Shown: one piece after another, positions 30,567 through 42,054 of the stretch
Layout: each line of letters begins with the position of its first letter
How positions within the stretch are numbered: position 1 is the stretch's first letter
Source: Microbotryum silenes-acaulis
Taxonomy: Eukaryota; Basidiomycota; Microbotryomycetes; Microbotryales; Microbotryaceae
Reading direction: 5' to 3'
Assembly: GCA_003665825.1 (NCBI GenBank)
Contig: QPFY01000010.1
Span: 1,116,001 to 1,180,000, forward strand
DNA length: 64,000 bases
Notes under the pieces: generated by a model
Told to the model about the DNA's origin: nothing
What the model saw: the letters and a program-made list of their open reading frames with translations, nothing else
The model's database searches: none
Program-made: the position numbers and the translations under genes

Positions 30567-32426
30567 ATGGTGATCGTCCTGCCAAAAAAGATCACATCGA
30601 CCAAGTGGCTCGTGGCAAATGGACAAGGTCAGTTTTGTCGTTGTCCCCGGGTGGTGCGAGAACTCGAGGTGGAACGAGTGACGTAGGAAGGCCAACCTGA
30701 CCGCGTTCGACACTCGTGCAGGCACACCATGTCAAGCGTGTATAGCCAGGAAGGTAGGTAGATCAAACGACTCTCTTGAGGTGGTGACCAGCAGCTAATG
30801 GACTGTCACCCGCAGTCGCAATGCGATGCAGGTTCGTCGTTTCCTCCAGCCTTCGTTCGCTGCTGCACCATCATCATGCACTTGGGCCGAATGCCGGGTC
30901 GAATTTTTTGACGTTTGGTCCATACGTGGCAGGAGCTCTCGAGCCCTGCAACCGGGTCTTGCTGGGATCATTAACATATTTCAAGCTTATGAACTGACCA
31001 ACACACGTGCCTTCCACCCCCAGCCCTACCCCGCTGCGGCACCTGCGTCCTCATCTCCCAATCCCGAGGCCTGCCCGTCGACCACAACCCTCCCTGTATC
31101 TACCTCAAACCCAACCCCGAACCCAACGGGACAGCGCAGGAAGATCCGACCTCGCTTGCGGATCAACTCTTTGATCAACATGCTGCGCAGAGGAAGGCCA
31201 AAAGGCAGAAGAGGATCAAGGAGCTGGACAAGAGGTTGAGTACGTTTCTTTTCAGGTCTTTGAGGGAGAATGGGAGCGATCAATCGGAGGCGGATTCTGT
31301 GGACAGGGTGAGGGCTTATGAGGAGCTTGAGGTTGACCGGAGTTTGATATTTACAGACCTCATGGAAGACAAGTTGAAAGCCCGACGATTATCGAACAAG
31401 AAGGACGCCATACCCGCATCCGAGTACACCCCTTTGACACTCCCCACGGCCGAAGAACGAGACGCGCTCTTGCGCTCTTTGGTACCACGGAAGATGCCCT
31501 CCCCACCACCACGTCACCTACCACCCACGCTCGAACCGCTCTACCCAAGACGATTCGAAGACGTAGCCCCTGAGGTCTCTTGGAGGGCCGTTCATCTCGG
31601 CCACGAAAACCAGAACCTCGTCATTTCCCCACCTCAATCGAACTCCAATCGATCGGGATCGTCCTCGGGTCATTCGGAAGCAAGTGAAGCGAACGAACGT
31701 ACTAGGAATTATTCGACAACGACGTTGAAGACCACTGCTTCGTCGATATGGCCTCCAGGGGGACCTGCCCATTCACCCGATTCAAGTCGCTCGAATCATT
31801 CGGGCGGGTCCCCGAAGCTTCAGGGATCGAATGAGGCGTCAACGTCGACTTTGGCGACGGCGTATCAGGATCGAGTTGTCGGTTCGATGTCGGCGTATTA
31901 TCCGACGCATCAGATGTCGATCGAGGCGAGCATGCCCGTGCAGCAGTATGCGCCTCATTATCCGGCTCAGCCCGCGCAAACAGCGGTCGATCTGAGACCG
32001 AACTCGTCAGGGAAGACGGAAACGGAGTATGTTGCGCAGGCCGCTTATCCGTCGACGTATCAAGGCTATGATCAGCCTCATTTCGTGCTTGCGGATGGTT
32101 TGCAACAAACGTATCATGGCGATCACTCGGTTCATCAGGTGCGGGATCAGCGGTCCTCATCGTCGGCACCAGCGTATCCCGTTGAAGATGGTGGAAGACA
32201 ATGGGTTTCACCGGGCCATCCTGTTCATCACCACCAGCATCAACAACACACGGACTACCCGAATACACACGAACAATATACCCAACTCGAGGGAACATAT
32301 TCTCAGCCTTTAGGAGCGGGGATACAGGAAGGGCACGACCAGGCTTTCTCGCATATCTATCAGAATGGCACAGGTCATGACCCACCTGCGGTCCATGGGT
32401 ATGGACTGCAGTATATGGGACAATGA
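30567..32426 (+). CDS. Zn(II)2Cys6 fungal transcription factor
   Basis: Four exons: 30567-30627, 30722-30753, 30816-30831 (16-nt micro-exon) and 31024-32426, giving 503 residues. Spliced, the start reads ANGQGTPCQACIARKSQCDA and continues ALPRCGTC, then a longer loop to PPCIYLKP. This gives Cx2Cx6Cx6Cx2Cx18C, the binuclear zinc cluster found only in fungi, with the usual basic residues and Asp after the third Cys. The last loop is longer than usual. A linker and helix (AAQRKAKRQKRIKELDKRL) follow, as expected for dimerisation. The remaining 350 residues are Ser/Gln/His/Tyr-rich, without a clear fungal-specific TF domain. The exon set was chosen because it alone gives correct Cys spacing and matching phases. 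DNA targets are unknown. Confidence 0.78.
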
Positions 32427-33556
32427 TTAGATGTTCTGGCGGAACTTGATGGGGCTTGTAACATCCGAGTCGTGCTGGACGGGAGGAGGATCTGTGTAAC
32501 AGTTCAGGGGTTTCGGAAGCAGTAGTACCGTCGCATCATCTTTCAGCATCGCATTCTGTGTCGTTTATTTGAATCATACACATATCTAGAGATTGCAGTA
32601 CCATCATTACCAACCAACTTACAAGCCATGCCAATCCTGCTCATCTGGATAATATCTTCATCACTGCCGAAAGATCTATGTTTTCGCCTGAGCGACCTGC
32701 ATCATCTTCTTGATGATCTCCCCGTTAATGGTCCTCTGCTCCTCCGTCCCATCCTACCAATCGACTCCAACGTAATTGGCGATCACAGCCAGATCGGCGA
32801 GAGACCGAGTCGCTTCTTTCGTGCTCAGTCGTGATGAGGTGGACGTGTCAGAATCTCCTGTCGTGAGTCCGAGGTCGATGAGGACGCAGGTGGAGAGGTG
32901 GCGGAAGAAATAGATCCTGTCATAATCACAGAGTAGAGATAGCACCTTTCCCCGATATAGACAGACGTCCCGACTTGACCAAACCTCACGAAACGAGGCG
33001 ACACATGACATGTAAAACCTTCGCCTTTGGCAGAATCTTGCACACCTCGACCTCGTCGAACGACCTCTGCATCGTCTCTCGGTAATCGAGCCAGGTCAAT
33101 GAAACGTCGTCGGATTCAAACCTTGGACCAGTTCGTCGAGGTTCAAAATACGACCTCAGGGATTGGCGGTTGCCCTCTTGCGCGCATGGAGCCCCACAGG
33201 AGTTAGCTACTAATCACAGCGCATCGACGTATCATGCCCGGCTTGCAAGCTCATGCACCCTGTAGGTGTCGTACATTGCTCATCAAGAGCTAATATTGGT
33301 GGCCCAACTCCATTTGCAGCTAAATGTGCCCCCAATTCGACGCGCCGTCTTCCCGAACTTGAAGGCAACCGAGACAATTATGATCACGTGACGTGCATCA
33401 CGCGTTCACGACGTGACCTTCGCGCTGTCCTTGTCACCGCGCCCTCACCTTCTTACCTCTCACTGCACGCGCTCAACAGCTTGGAGCTTCATTTCCCTTG
33501 GACCGCTTGCTGTCACGTTTGCTCTCGTCTTTCTTCTTTCTCTTGCCTGATTCGCC
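32427..33556. other. Intergenic with relic, upstream of ECO1
   Basis: It contains the minus-strand coding relic (32676-33120) listed separately. The ECO1 upstream region carries CACGTGA boxes (about 33384) and an ACGCGT element at 33400-33405. No intact gene is supported. Confidence 0.4.
32676..33120 (-). pseudogene. Broken coding relic of unknown family
   Basis: The minus strand reads as a protein in two frames. The first piece holds DVSLTWLDYRETMQRSFDEV and KILPKAKVLHVM. After a frame change the second holds DYDRIYFFRHLSTCVLIDLG, then STKEATRSLADLAVIANYVG and VDW. A TAG stop follows, and then DGTEEQRTINGEIIKKMMQV continues in the same frame to a second TAG at 32676. The smooth, charged helical character on both sides of the stop suggests a real gene that decayed. 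I could not place the family. Unseen introns could explain the frame change but not the in-frame stop, unless the stop lies in a short intron. Confidence 0.4.
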
Positions 33557-35299
33557 ATGTCAAACCCGTAAGTAGCACACTTGCGTGGGGCGAAGACGCG
33601 ACGCGTCTCCCGCACGTGATTGTTTGTCGGCACGAGGCGCGTCACAACGTGACGTGACGTGATGCTGACGACCAGGGCCATGCACCACATCAATCAGCAC
33701 ACGACCCATCATCAGACGCCAGTATGGTTCTTCCAACAAACCCTCGAGACCCGACATGCCCTCGTGAGTCCGCTGCACGTCATAGTATCGTGTACTCGGA
33801 CTCCCACTGACCGCCCCTCGGCTTACGCAGATCCTCGGGTCTCGCCTCGTCCTCGTCGCCTTCTTCGTCCTCGGTCGTGTTCAATCATTCGGTCAAGCGC
33901 GCTCGATCAGGACTGATGACATCTGATAACGAGGATGATGGACCATCGGTTGTTTCGACACCTCCATCTTCATCCTCGCCCGTCAAATCTTCAGACGAGG
34001 CCCAAACGAGGAGGTCCCCTCGAGCGAATCACGTCGCCGACCGTCTGCTCAAGGAGAATGCCTCGCCCGTCCAGATTCTGACGTCAACGATGAAGAGTGT
34101 GCCAGCACCCAAATCGAAACCTTCAGGGGACCTGCGTTCGTTTTTCGTCAAGCTTTCGCCGAAACGAGTAAAGTTGTCGGAACCGACACCGACTTTGCTC
34201 TCTACAAAAGCTGGCCCGTCCAAGTCTGCGACAAAGCGAGCCCACGGGTCGCTGTTCGGTATCATCCGTCCGACCGAGGCATCGAATTCGACTCCGAAAG
34301 AGACTGAGGCTTCGACGTCTACGTCAGCTTCGTTACCGTCATCGAGTTCGAGCCCTGAGACCGCTCCTTCGAGCTCGAAGGCTCTCTCCTCGAATGCCTC
34401 GTCGTCGTCATCGAACAGGCCCAAGACCGAGTTGGAGCAGTTGTATCTCGATCCATTCACTACCGCCGGTCACTCGACCCTCTCCTGCGCCGAGTGTGGA
34501 TTGTCCTACGCCCGTACCCCCGACGACATGGCCTTGCACGAGAAGCACCACAAGAAGGTCGTCGGAGGCGTCGACTGGGTCGCGGCGTCTTGCCATGTTC
34601 CTCTTCTCCTCAATGGTATCATGATCATCTTGGACCACGATACCGAGTTCACATGTGCGATGATCGATCCCGCATCCGTCAAGTCGACCAAACCGGCGGG
34701 GAAGAAGATCAGAGAAATCCTCGCTACGATCGATGCTGAGCTAGGTGCAACGGCTTTGACGCCCAAACAATTACGCCAGGATTGTAAGCTCGTATTTGTG
34801 ACTACTGCGGAGGGGTACTCGAAGCACAAGAACAAGGTCGTTGCGGCGTGTTTGGTGCAGAGGATCAAGAAGGCGCATCAGATTGTGGTTCCGGAGGGCG
34901 AGGATCAGGGTCGAGCACCGGTTAAGGATGGGAGGAGGGCGATCGAGTTCTCCGCGGGGGATGATCAGGGTGGTGCCATCTTTTGCGAGTAAGCATTATC
35001 CTGATAAATTCAGCAGCTGTGGCGGAGCTATCACTGACTCTCCCCTTTCATTTTCACATAGCCCCAATCCCGTCCCTACATTACTAGGCATCCACCGCAT
35101 CTGGACCTGCTCGACCTATCGCCGCAAAGGCCTCGGTACCAAGATGCTCGACCTCATCGCAGCACGGTGCATCTACGGTGCGCCCATCTCGCAAGAACGG
35201 AGGAGGCTTGATGTTGCTTTCAGTCAGCCAACGGGGAAGGGGCAGGCTTTGGCGGCGAGGTGGACGGGGACAAAGGCTTTTAGGGTCTTCGTGGAGTAG
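33557..35299 (+). CDS. ECO1: Cohesin N-acetyltransferase Eco1/Eso1/ESCO
   Basis: Four exons: 33557-33567 (11 nt), 33716-33763, 33831-34988 and 35062-35299, giving 484 residues. After a Ser-rich, disordered N-terminus with basic patches comes the Eco1 C2H2 finger: SCAECGLSYARTPDDMALHE and KHHKKVVGG. The GCN5-like acetyltransferase domain carries the ESCO acetyl-CoA site GIHRIWTCSTYRRKGLGTKM and the family C-terminus VAFSQPTGKGQALAARWTGT. Eco1 acetylates the Smc3 head in S phase so that cohesin becomes cohesive. The first two exons follow from phase: MSNP joins RQYGSSNKPSRPDMP. An alternative acceptor at about 33675 would give a short unrelated frame, so the 5' end is less certain than the rest. 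An ACGCGT element lies 152 bp upstream of the ATG. Confidence 0.92.
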
Positions 35300-35487
35300 A
35301 AGGCGAGGGATGCGATGGCGGGTTTACTTAGGGGTCTTAGTGTTCTGCAGTTAGCAAACGGTCGTTGTGTTCCATACTGGACTGAAGACATGGACTACTC
35401 TGTCACACAAGGATTGGGTATACACTACTACGCCTGAAAGCAGGCGAGCAAGTCAGACTCTGGGGACTACGAAAATCGCCACTGAGC

Positions 35488-36506
35488 CTAGCAAGTGCAT
35501 GCCTCGGGTCGAGGGCGCCTGTGCTTTCGTCCACGATAACGATGATGATTCTTGGTAAACTTAATCGTTTCCGCACACCCAGGGATGGTCACTGCATGTT
35601 TCGGACCCTTCTTTCCATGACAAGGACAGGGCTTGGGTGGTTTGGTCATGGGCTTAGGGCGACGGTATGTGGTTTTGGTCAGGTGCTTGACGAGTGGAAG
35701 GCCGGCGGCGGTGGGTTCGGCGGCGATGGGTTCGGCGGCGGGGGGTTTGGCGGCGGGGGGTTTGGCGGCAGGGGGTTTGGCGGCAGGGGGTTTGGCGGCA
35801 GGGGGTTCGGCGGTGGGGGGTTCGGACGCGGGGGGTTCGACAAGTACAGCTGCGGCTTGCACATCCGGGGTACTGTTTTGGGATTCAGTAGGCTTCGGCT
35901 CGGTTGCTGGAGGTGTGGCGGACTGAGTGGCGGGCGCCTTGCAATCTGCGACAAAAAAACGTGCGGGCCGTCAGTCTATGAGCCGCTATTCAACGTACAA
36001 CCGCCGGTACGGGAAAAGAGGACGCATAGCAACTCACGATCGAGTGAGTTCTTGCAAGTATCACATCCAAACTTGGTGATGTCCTCGGATTGATCGGGAC
36101 ATGCTGTGTGATAGTGGATGCGAAAATTCTCGTAGCATCAGAGTTCGCCACGGTGGCCGACCTTGAGCGAGGCGTGCACGTACCTTGCTGAACGCACGCT
36201 GAGACGGCGTCCGCGTACACGTTGTTTGAGCATACGCAAGATAAGTCCGTGTACGAGGTACACTGTACAATGGTGGCGAAATCGCATTGGTGAAGACCAA
36301 TTTAGAGCTGATCAGCGCTCGAGTTGATGAGAACTTCTGTGGGTTACAGAAGCAAGGGGTCGACTCCAAAACCGTGAGGTACTTACAGTAGCGTTGCTCT
36401 CGGATGATTGAGAGCAGCTTATAGCGCATTCAGAAGGTTGAACAGCTAGCACGACAGAGGCGAGAAGGGTAACGATGCCCAGTATGTAGGCGGGAGACCG
36501 GATCAT
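35488..36506 (-). CDS. Secreted CFEM-domain protein with PPAAK repeat
   Basis: Four exons: 36506-36387, 36262-36184, 36103-36038 and 35945-35488, giving 240 residues. A signal peptide (MIRSPAYILGIVTLLASVVL) is followed by the CFEM domain. Its Cys pattern is PSECAISC, then CTSYTDLSCVCSNNVYADAV, CVQQACPDQ and FGCDTC, including the key DLSCVC with the Asp that CFEM proteins use for heme iron. Fungal CFEM proteins act at the cell surface in iron/heme capture, adhesion or host interaction. A repetitive segment of Pro-Pro-Ala-Ala-Lys/Glu units (35715-35840) and a basic, His/Lys/Arg-rich tail ending CTC follow. No GPI-type hydrophobic end is visible, so the protein is probably released or wall-bound by other means. 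Confidence 0.85.
35715..35840. repeat. 15-bp coding minisatellite
   Basis: About eight tandem units of a 15-base repeat of the form GTTYGGCGGCRGGGG encode the Pro-Pro-Ala-Ala-Lys/Glu pentapeptide of the CFEM protein on the minus strand. The units keep frame, so copy-number changes would alter protein length without a frameshift. Confidence 0.85.
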
Positions 36507-39374
36507 GGCGTTTGAGAGTGAATATGGGGTCGGATGAGGGGAAGAATAGAAAGAGACGCACTTACGAGAAGAGCACGAGTTGCTATAGAAATTTAGGTCG
36601 TCTTGCCCTGAACGTCCTGTTGCAAGTTCGGTAGCTGGGGGACGCCTCGGTGGCTGAAAAAAGCTGCTCACTCGGCTGAACTCAGAGTCCGAACTTTCGC
36701 AGCTTCCATAACGTCGTTTCAGCAGTCGGGCGTTAGCGGTAATAGACGGTACAACTGCCGGCATTAATACTCACACTTAATTAGTAAGGACTAGCTCGTT
36801 CTCTTCGTTTAGAACGTGTCCCTGTTCCACTGTGTCCGACGGTTACATTCTGCGCCTCAACTGGAGAGCCAACGTCTGTCCGACTTCGGTGTCCGACGTC
36901 CGCTGTTTGGCTGGCGGCTGCCGTCGTTATCCGTCCGAGTGCACTGCTCTAGCTCTCATTTCGGCTAGGAACGCCGGATATATAGCGCTTTTTTGAATCT
37001 TTGTTCAAAACCTGTCGTGGAAGCACAGGAAAACCCGTTACCTGCCATACGCTCCCATCTTCATGTTTTGGAACAAACTGGGTCCATGGAACACTGGGCC
37101 ACCCCACAGGTGTTGGACAGTAGCACTCCTACATCGGTTATTTCGTAGTGAAAGAAGAACCAAAAAAGCTTCGATTCGATAGTAATGAAAGGCACGAGAT
37201 TGCTCTCGAGCCTCACTGATTCCGCATCCAAACAGAAAGGATCAAACGGTGTATTCGCAGGCGAAGAAAGACTACTGAAAGGACTAAGGTCAAGAGACGC
37301 TGCGGCGCCGCGCGCGAGGGCAAGCGTGAGGCCGCTGAGGTTGGCTCGAGGTTGGCTCGAGGTCGTCGTGAGGCGTAGGCGGAGCGACGCCTTACAAGTA
37401 AGTGCGCTCTGACCAGCATGGGTATCAAGTCAAACTGAATCCTCGAGCAGAGGCAGATTTTTGGGGTGATACTACGAGCATGTAGACAACCTGAGTAATA
37501 CACACTTGCGCGAGTCATCATCAAGAGCGGTTTCATCTAGGTAATAACGATATTTGATTTCTGTGTGGAGACCCGTACGGGGTTGTAGACGGCTCGGAGC
37601 GGCGCAGAGACGATTGGAGACAATCGGCGGTACGAAGCGAAATCAAGGCGTGACAAAATTGACTTTCCGGCATGATGAGGTGGTATAGTCCCCGTAGGCC
37701 TGAGTTCGGCCCGGTTGAATGTCACCTGAATCTGACATGGTGGTGGATCGTCGGCCGGGTGCGAGGTTGCGAGGCAAGATCATGAATCGCCGAGGGAGGA
37801 AGAAAGAGAGAGAGAGAGAAGACGCCAAGCGCAACGCGCGAGCTCGCACGGGATGGATGCTAGTGAAAGAAGTTTCAGCAAGGCTATACTATCACGCTGT
37901 GGTCATCACGATTTTTCCTTTCTTCAGTCGTTGAGCAACCGGAGCTGAAGGCGCGATGTAATGTCTCACAGCGGTCTCCACTGGCGCGCGGAGCTTCAAG
38001 ATTCGGAGGCGTCCGTTTTTTTTTCGCAAAAAGAGGATTCGAAAACGCGAAACCCAGCATCCCCTCGAATTGAAGATGAAAATGCGATTGACTAGGAATC
38101 TCATGTGACCTTTGCTCGTTCTTTGTCAAGATTTGTTTGCACGAACCCGTTGCCTGCACACCAGTGAAGTATCGTCCTCAGGTCCCTTACCCTGGTTTAG
38201 GCCAAGAGGGATTTGATTATTGAAAAAGTATCTTGATGGTCATTTTTCTAGTCTGATGTCGAGAGGTACTTGGTCCGCGAGCGTTTCCTAAGCACACCCT
38301 CGACCAGCGTCTTAGCACTCGTCCCCGGGCCAGACTTTAAGCTGTCTACGCGTGCAGAGGACACGGTTTGCTTCCGGCTTTGGACTTCCACCTACTTATC
38401 TCCCAGCATGTATTTCCTAAGAGATCGACACCTTGACAGCCAACATCTTCTTCGCCTTGTCGACGGCCACAGATGACACTTCGGAACCGGCGCCTCCTAG
38501 TACAGTTTGCACTGTCGATGTCCTGGTCTAGTATTACGATGGCCTGTTCCTCCCCAACAACGTCCGCATCTTTGCCAGACGTCTATGGTGCCCCTCCAAC
38601 AAAACACTACTCTGTTCACTTGAATTTGATTTGATCTACCAACTTGCTGTCGGCAAGCCTTTCTGGGTCGACTTTACTCACGAGGTAGCTCGAAACTTTG
38701 TGAAGAAGTGATGGCTTTAGCTAATGGATCCTTAATCGGGCGAGCTTTTAGCCACTTGAAAGCTCTATTCCGCCCTACACGGGTGTTAATATAATTATAC
38801 TGACTGTTTTTGAAATCCATCAAATAAAGTAAAAAAGACAAGATTATCGCCATGCTCACGGCGAAATCTTTGCAGCGCGAGTGTCACGAGAGGGGTTGGT
38901 CATACGTTTTTTCTTCTTCTTCCTTTTTTGTCTTTGTCTTGTCGCTTTTTCCTTGGAGGTCTTACTTTTTTGAGGGGGTTTGTTTGCTTGTCTGTTTGTT
39001 GTTGCTGCGGTCTGGACACGGTATCGGGACGCCAGCGCTCGGTGAGGCTCACTGCTTGGGGAACCGGCAGAATGAAGATTTCGGTCTGGCCGCTCACAGC
39101 GAATGACTCATGGTGTTGGTCGAGTAACACGTAAAAAGCTTCGAGGTAAACACTTCAAAGGTTCTCAATGAGGGATTGCAACATCACAAGCAACGCTCGT
39201 AGGTGAAGGAAGACAAAGGAAGAAACACGAAAAGGTGCCGGTCCTGACAACCGAGGAAATGAAATACTTCTTTATATAACAATAGAAAGACACACACACA
39301 CAAAAGACGTAAACGCGTGCGGATACATGCAAAACCCTTCCAAATCGGGGGAAGGGGGATGAATAACAGGCACG
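36507..39374. other. Gene-poor stretch with a coding relic
   Basis: About 2.9 kb lie between the CFEM gene start and the PacC stop. No intact gene is supported. It holds a purine-rich GA repeat near 37806-37820, the relic at 38418-38711, a T-rich tract around 38907-38960 and a CA repeat at about 39290-39302. Confidence 0.4.
38418..38711 (+). pseudogene. Broken coding relic of unknown family
   Basis: The frame reads LTANIFFALSTATDDTSEPA, then STVCTVDVLV. A TAG stop follows at 38529-38531, and the same frame continues as YYDGLFLPNNVRIFARRLWC and LEFDLIYQLAVGKPFWVDFT to a TGA. The residue pattern on both sides looks like a folded enzyme fragment rather than random translation. The family was not recognised. 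Without the stop it would be the C-terminal part of a larger protein whose upstream part cannot be seen. Confidence 0.35.
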
Positions 39375-42054
39375 CTATGCCGCGGTCGCAGTCGCTGACG
39401 CGGAGGGTGTTTGCGAAGCCTCTGCCGCAAGCTTAGCGCGGTACGAAGCGTTGAAGTGAGCGATCAACGTCTTGAGCACGAACATCCGTCGTTGCTTGAT
39501 CAGATTCGCCTGTGCCCATGCATCGGCTTGCTGACGCGGGTCCTCGCTCGTGTCATCATCTTCTTGCTCCATCGGTTCGGGGGACTCGAAGCGGATACGT
39601 TTGCTGTTGGAGGGGTGGTCGGAGTCTTCGTCTTCGTCCGAAGAGACCTCGAGGGGGGAGGCATCCTCGTCTTCGTCGTCTTGAATCGGGGCGGGATGGA
39701 CGTCGAGCTTGTGTACGCGGTGCGTTAGTCGATCAACAACGCCACTTGAAGAGCCGGGTCGGACCGTCGACGTCGAAGCTTTCGAATCGGTCGAGAAGGA
39801 TCGCACAGGTGCCTTGGGGTACAAGGCCGAGCGAAGAGGAGGAGAAGCAGGAGACGAAGAGGAGGACGAGGATGAAGACGCAGAGGGAGAGGGAGAGGGC
39901 GAGCTTGTAGAAGCATCGTTGCGGGCGGTCGTCTCGACGGCATCGAGCAGCGCACGAATCGAAGGGAGTGTGACCGGTGCGGTCGACTCGGTTGGGGGTG
40001 GCGGGACGATGGAAGCGATGGAAGGAAGAGTGAGGGATGCACGGCCGGAGAACGAATTTAAACCCGAGCTCGGCGACGAGCTGGCACAAATCGGCGCCAA
40101 CGTGTTCGGCTCCTCTTCCATCTCGTCGAACGACGTCGTGCGGATCGAAGACGAATAGCTCTTGCGAGCAGCGACCGAGTCCTCCTCATGGTCGTCGAAG
40201 CTCTGCTGCTGATCGCGGTACGACATAGGAGCAGCACGGTGAAGGCGATCGACGGTGGTGTACTGCGGAGCGCGCAAGTCGTTGACGAGCGTCGGCGCGG
40301 CGATGGACTTGCCCGGTCGCATCGGATCGGTGATATGGTGACCGTACATCGTCGAGCCGGTGGGAGCACGCGCGTACTGTCGGTCCATCTGAGCCAAAGA
40401 AGGATACATTGACGTCGTGTATGGCGGCTGCGGGATCGTGTTCGGCTGGACGTGCTGTTGTTGTTGCTGCGGTGCGGGCAAGAACTCGTTTAGATCTTTG
40501 GTCTCGATCGTCTGACCGAGCGAAAGCAAGAGCTCGTTGATCTGGTTGACCTCGGCCTGGGTCGAGTAGTCCGAGCAGATCGACGACGACGATGAGTGAC
40601 CGTCCTTGGAACGAGCAGGGGTGAGCGAAGGCGCGACCGATTCCGGCGAGAGAAGGAACTGCGACAAGGCGTCGAGGTGGACCCCCACGGCGTCTTCGTC
40701 CTGGAAACGCTTGTTCTTGAGGTCGCCAAAGAACTGACCCGCAGCCTCTTCGAAGCCTCGCTTCTTGCCTCGGCCGGCGTTTGAGTGTTTCGCCGAGCCC
40801 GAGTCGCTGTCCTGCTCCGAGAAGGGCGACGCCAAGTTCTCGGGCGAAGAGTAGGACGGTGGGGAGAGGGCAGGGACGCGAGGTGAGACGCTCGACGAGT
40901 GAAAAGAGTTTGGGTAGTAGCTGCCCTGGGATGAGTGGGCTGAGTTGGCAGGCGAGGGTTGATCCTCAGTCTTGACCGGGACGGAGGTGTAAGCCGGCGC
41001 GCTGGGGCGCCCCAGGCCATTGAGAGCTTGCGGGAGGGACGGGTAGAGCGAGGACGGCTTTGGCGCGTTATTAGGGGCCGCAACGGGCGCCGGCGCCGAG
41101 GCTCGTCGAACGTCGGTGTTGGGTGCCGAAGGAGCGAGATGAATGGGCATCGCACCGGGTTGCATGTAGGGGAGAGCGGCTTGACCGTAAGGGAACATGG
41201 CCGCGTTCTGGGCCGCGAACATTTGTTGCATCGCATGAGCTTGAGCGGCGGCGTGGGCCTGCTGCGCCTGATGCGAGTGTTGACCGACCTGAGGGAACGG
41301 TTCGGCATGGTGAGGGGCGCCGTAAGCCTGCAGTGTGGGGTAACCCATGGGACCCATGTGCATCCCCGCCGCGGCCTGCGCGTTGAGTTGCTGCTGGTGG
41401 GCGATGAAGGCCGAGAGATCGACGGATTGACCGGCGGCGGCTTGACCAAAGACGGGGAAGCCGAAGGGGTAGCTAGCGAAACCGTAGGCGTTGGGCATGC
41501 CCATCTGCTGTTGCATCTGCTGCACAGGGACGGCGCGGTGTTGGTTTGGCTGAAAGGGGTGCGAGTCGTGGCCCTTGTTCTGTGTGATAGGGTCGATCGC
41601 GGTCGACAGCTCGCGCGGGGCACCACTCGGAACGGTGACGGCCTTGGAATGCTTGTGATTGACGTGGTGCTCCTCGGTGTGGATCTTTTCGTGCTTCTTC
41701 AGGTCCTGGGGTCGCTTGAAGGCTTTAGAGCAGATCTGTGAGCGGTGTGGGCAAGGTCAGCTTCGGCGACAAAGAGACGAGGCCGCTCGATTAGTATCGT
41801 TTGTGATGACTCACCTCGCAGACATGGGGCTTCAAATTGATGTGTACTCGTGCGTGGGACGTAAGATGGTCACGCTTGGAGGCCTTGGAGTTGCATCCGG
41901 TCCACTTGCATTCGAGCGAGAGCGTGCCGGCGGACTTGCGGCCGATGTGCAGCGACGTGATGTGGTCATACAGCGCGTCCGGGTCAGAGAATTCGGCTCC
42001 ACAGTCGTCCCAGCGGCAGACGTTCTCATCGACACCGTTCTTGTGGGGCGCCAT
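39375..42054 (-). CDS. PacC/RIM101: pH-response zinc-finger transcription factor PacC/Rim101
   Basis: Two exons, 42054-41815 and 41735-39375, give 866 residues. Three C2H2 fingers sit at the N-terminus: VCRWDDCGAEFSDPDALYDH with ITSLHIGRKS, ECKWTGCNSKASKRDHLTSH, and a third split by the intron (HVCE joined to ICSKAFKRPQDLKKHEKIHT). Order and sequence are diagnostic of PacC/Rim101, which binds GCCARG and controls alkaline-pH genes after proteolytic activation by the Rim pathway. The rest is low-complexity: Gln/Ala/Met-rich, then Ser/Pro-rich, with an acidic C-terminus (QEDDDTSEDPRQQADAWAQA) preceding a short helix. Two tandem GCCAAG sites about 230 bp upstream suggest possible autoregulation. 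The long C-terminal region is what the cleavage would remove, but the cleavage site is not obvious. Confidence 0.93.

Noticed and set aside
31302..31352. Possible intron inside exon 4 of the Zn2Cys6 gene (GTGAGG to ACAG)
   Set aside because: Removing it would break the reading frame; the continuous frame is open.
33380..33662. Dense CACGTG/ACGTGA strings around ECO1 as a dedicated regulatory array
   Set aside because: Such strings occur elsewhere in the window (for example near 8651 and 30246), so specificity cannot be claimed from sequence alone.
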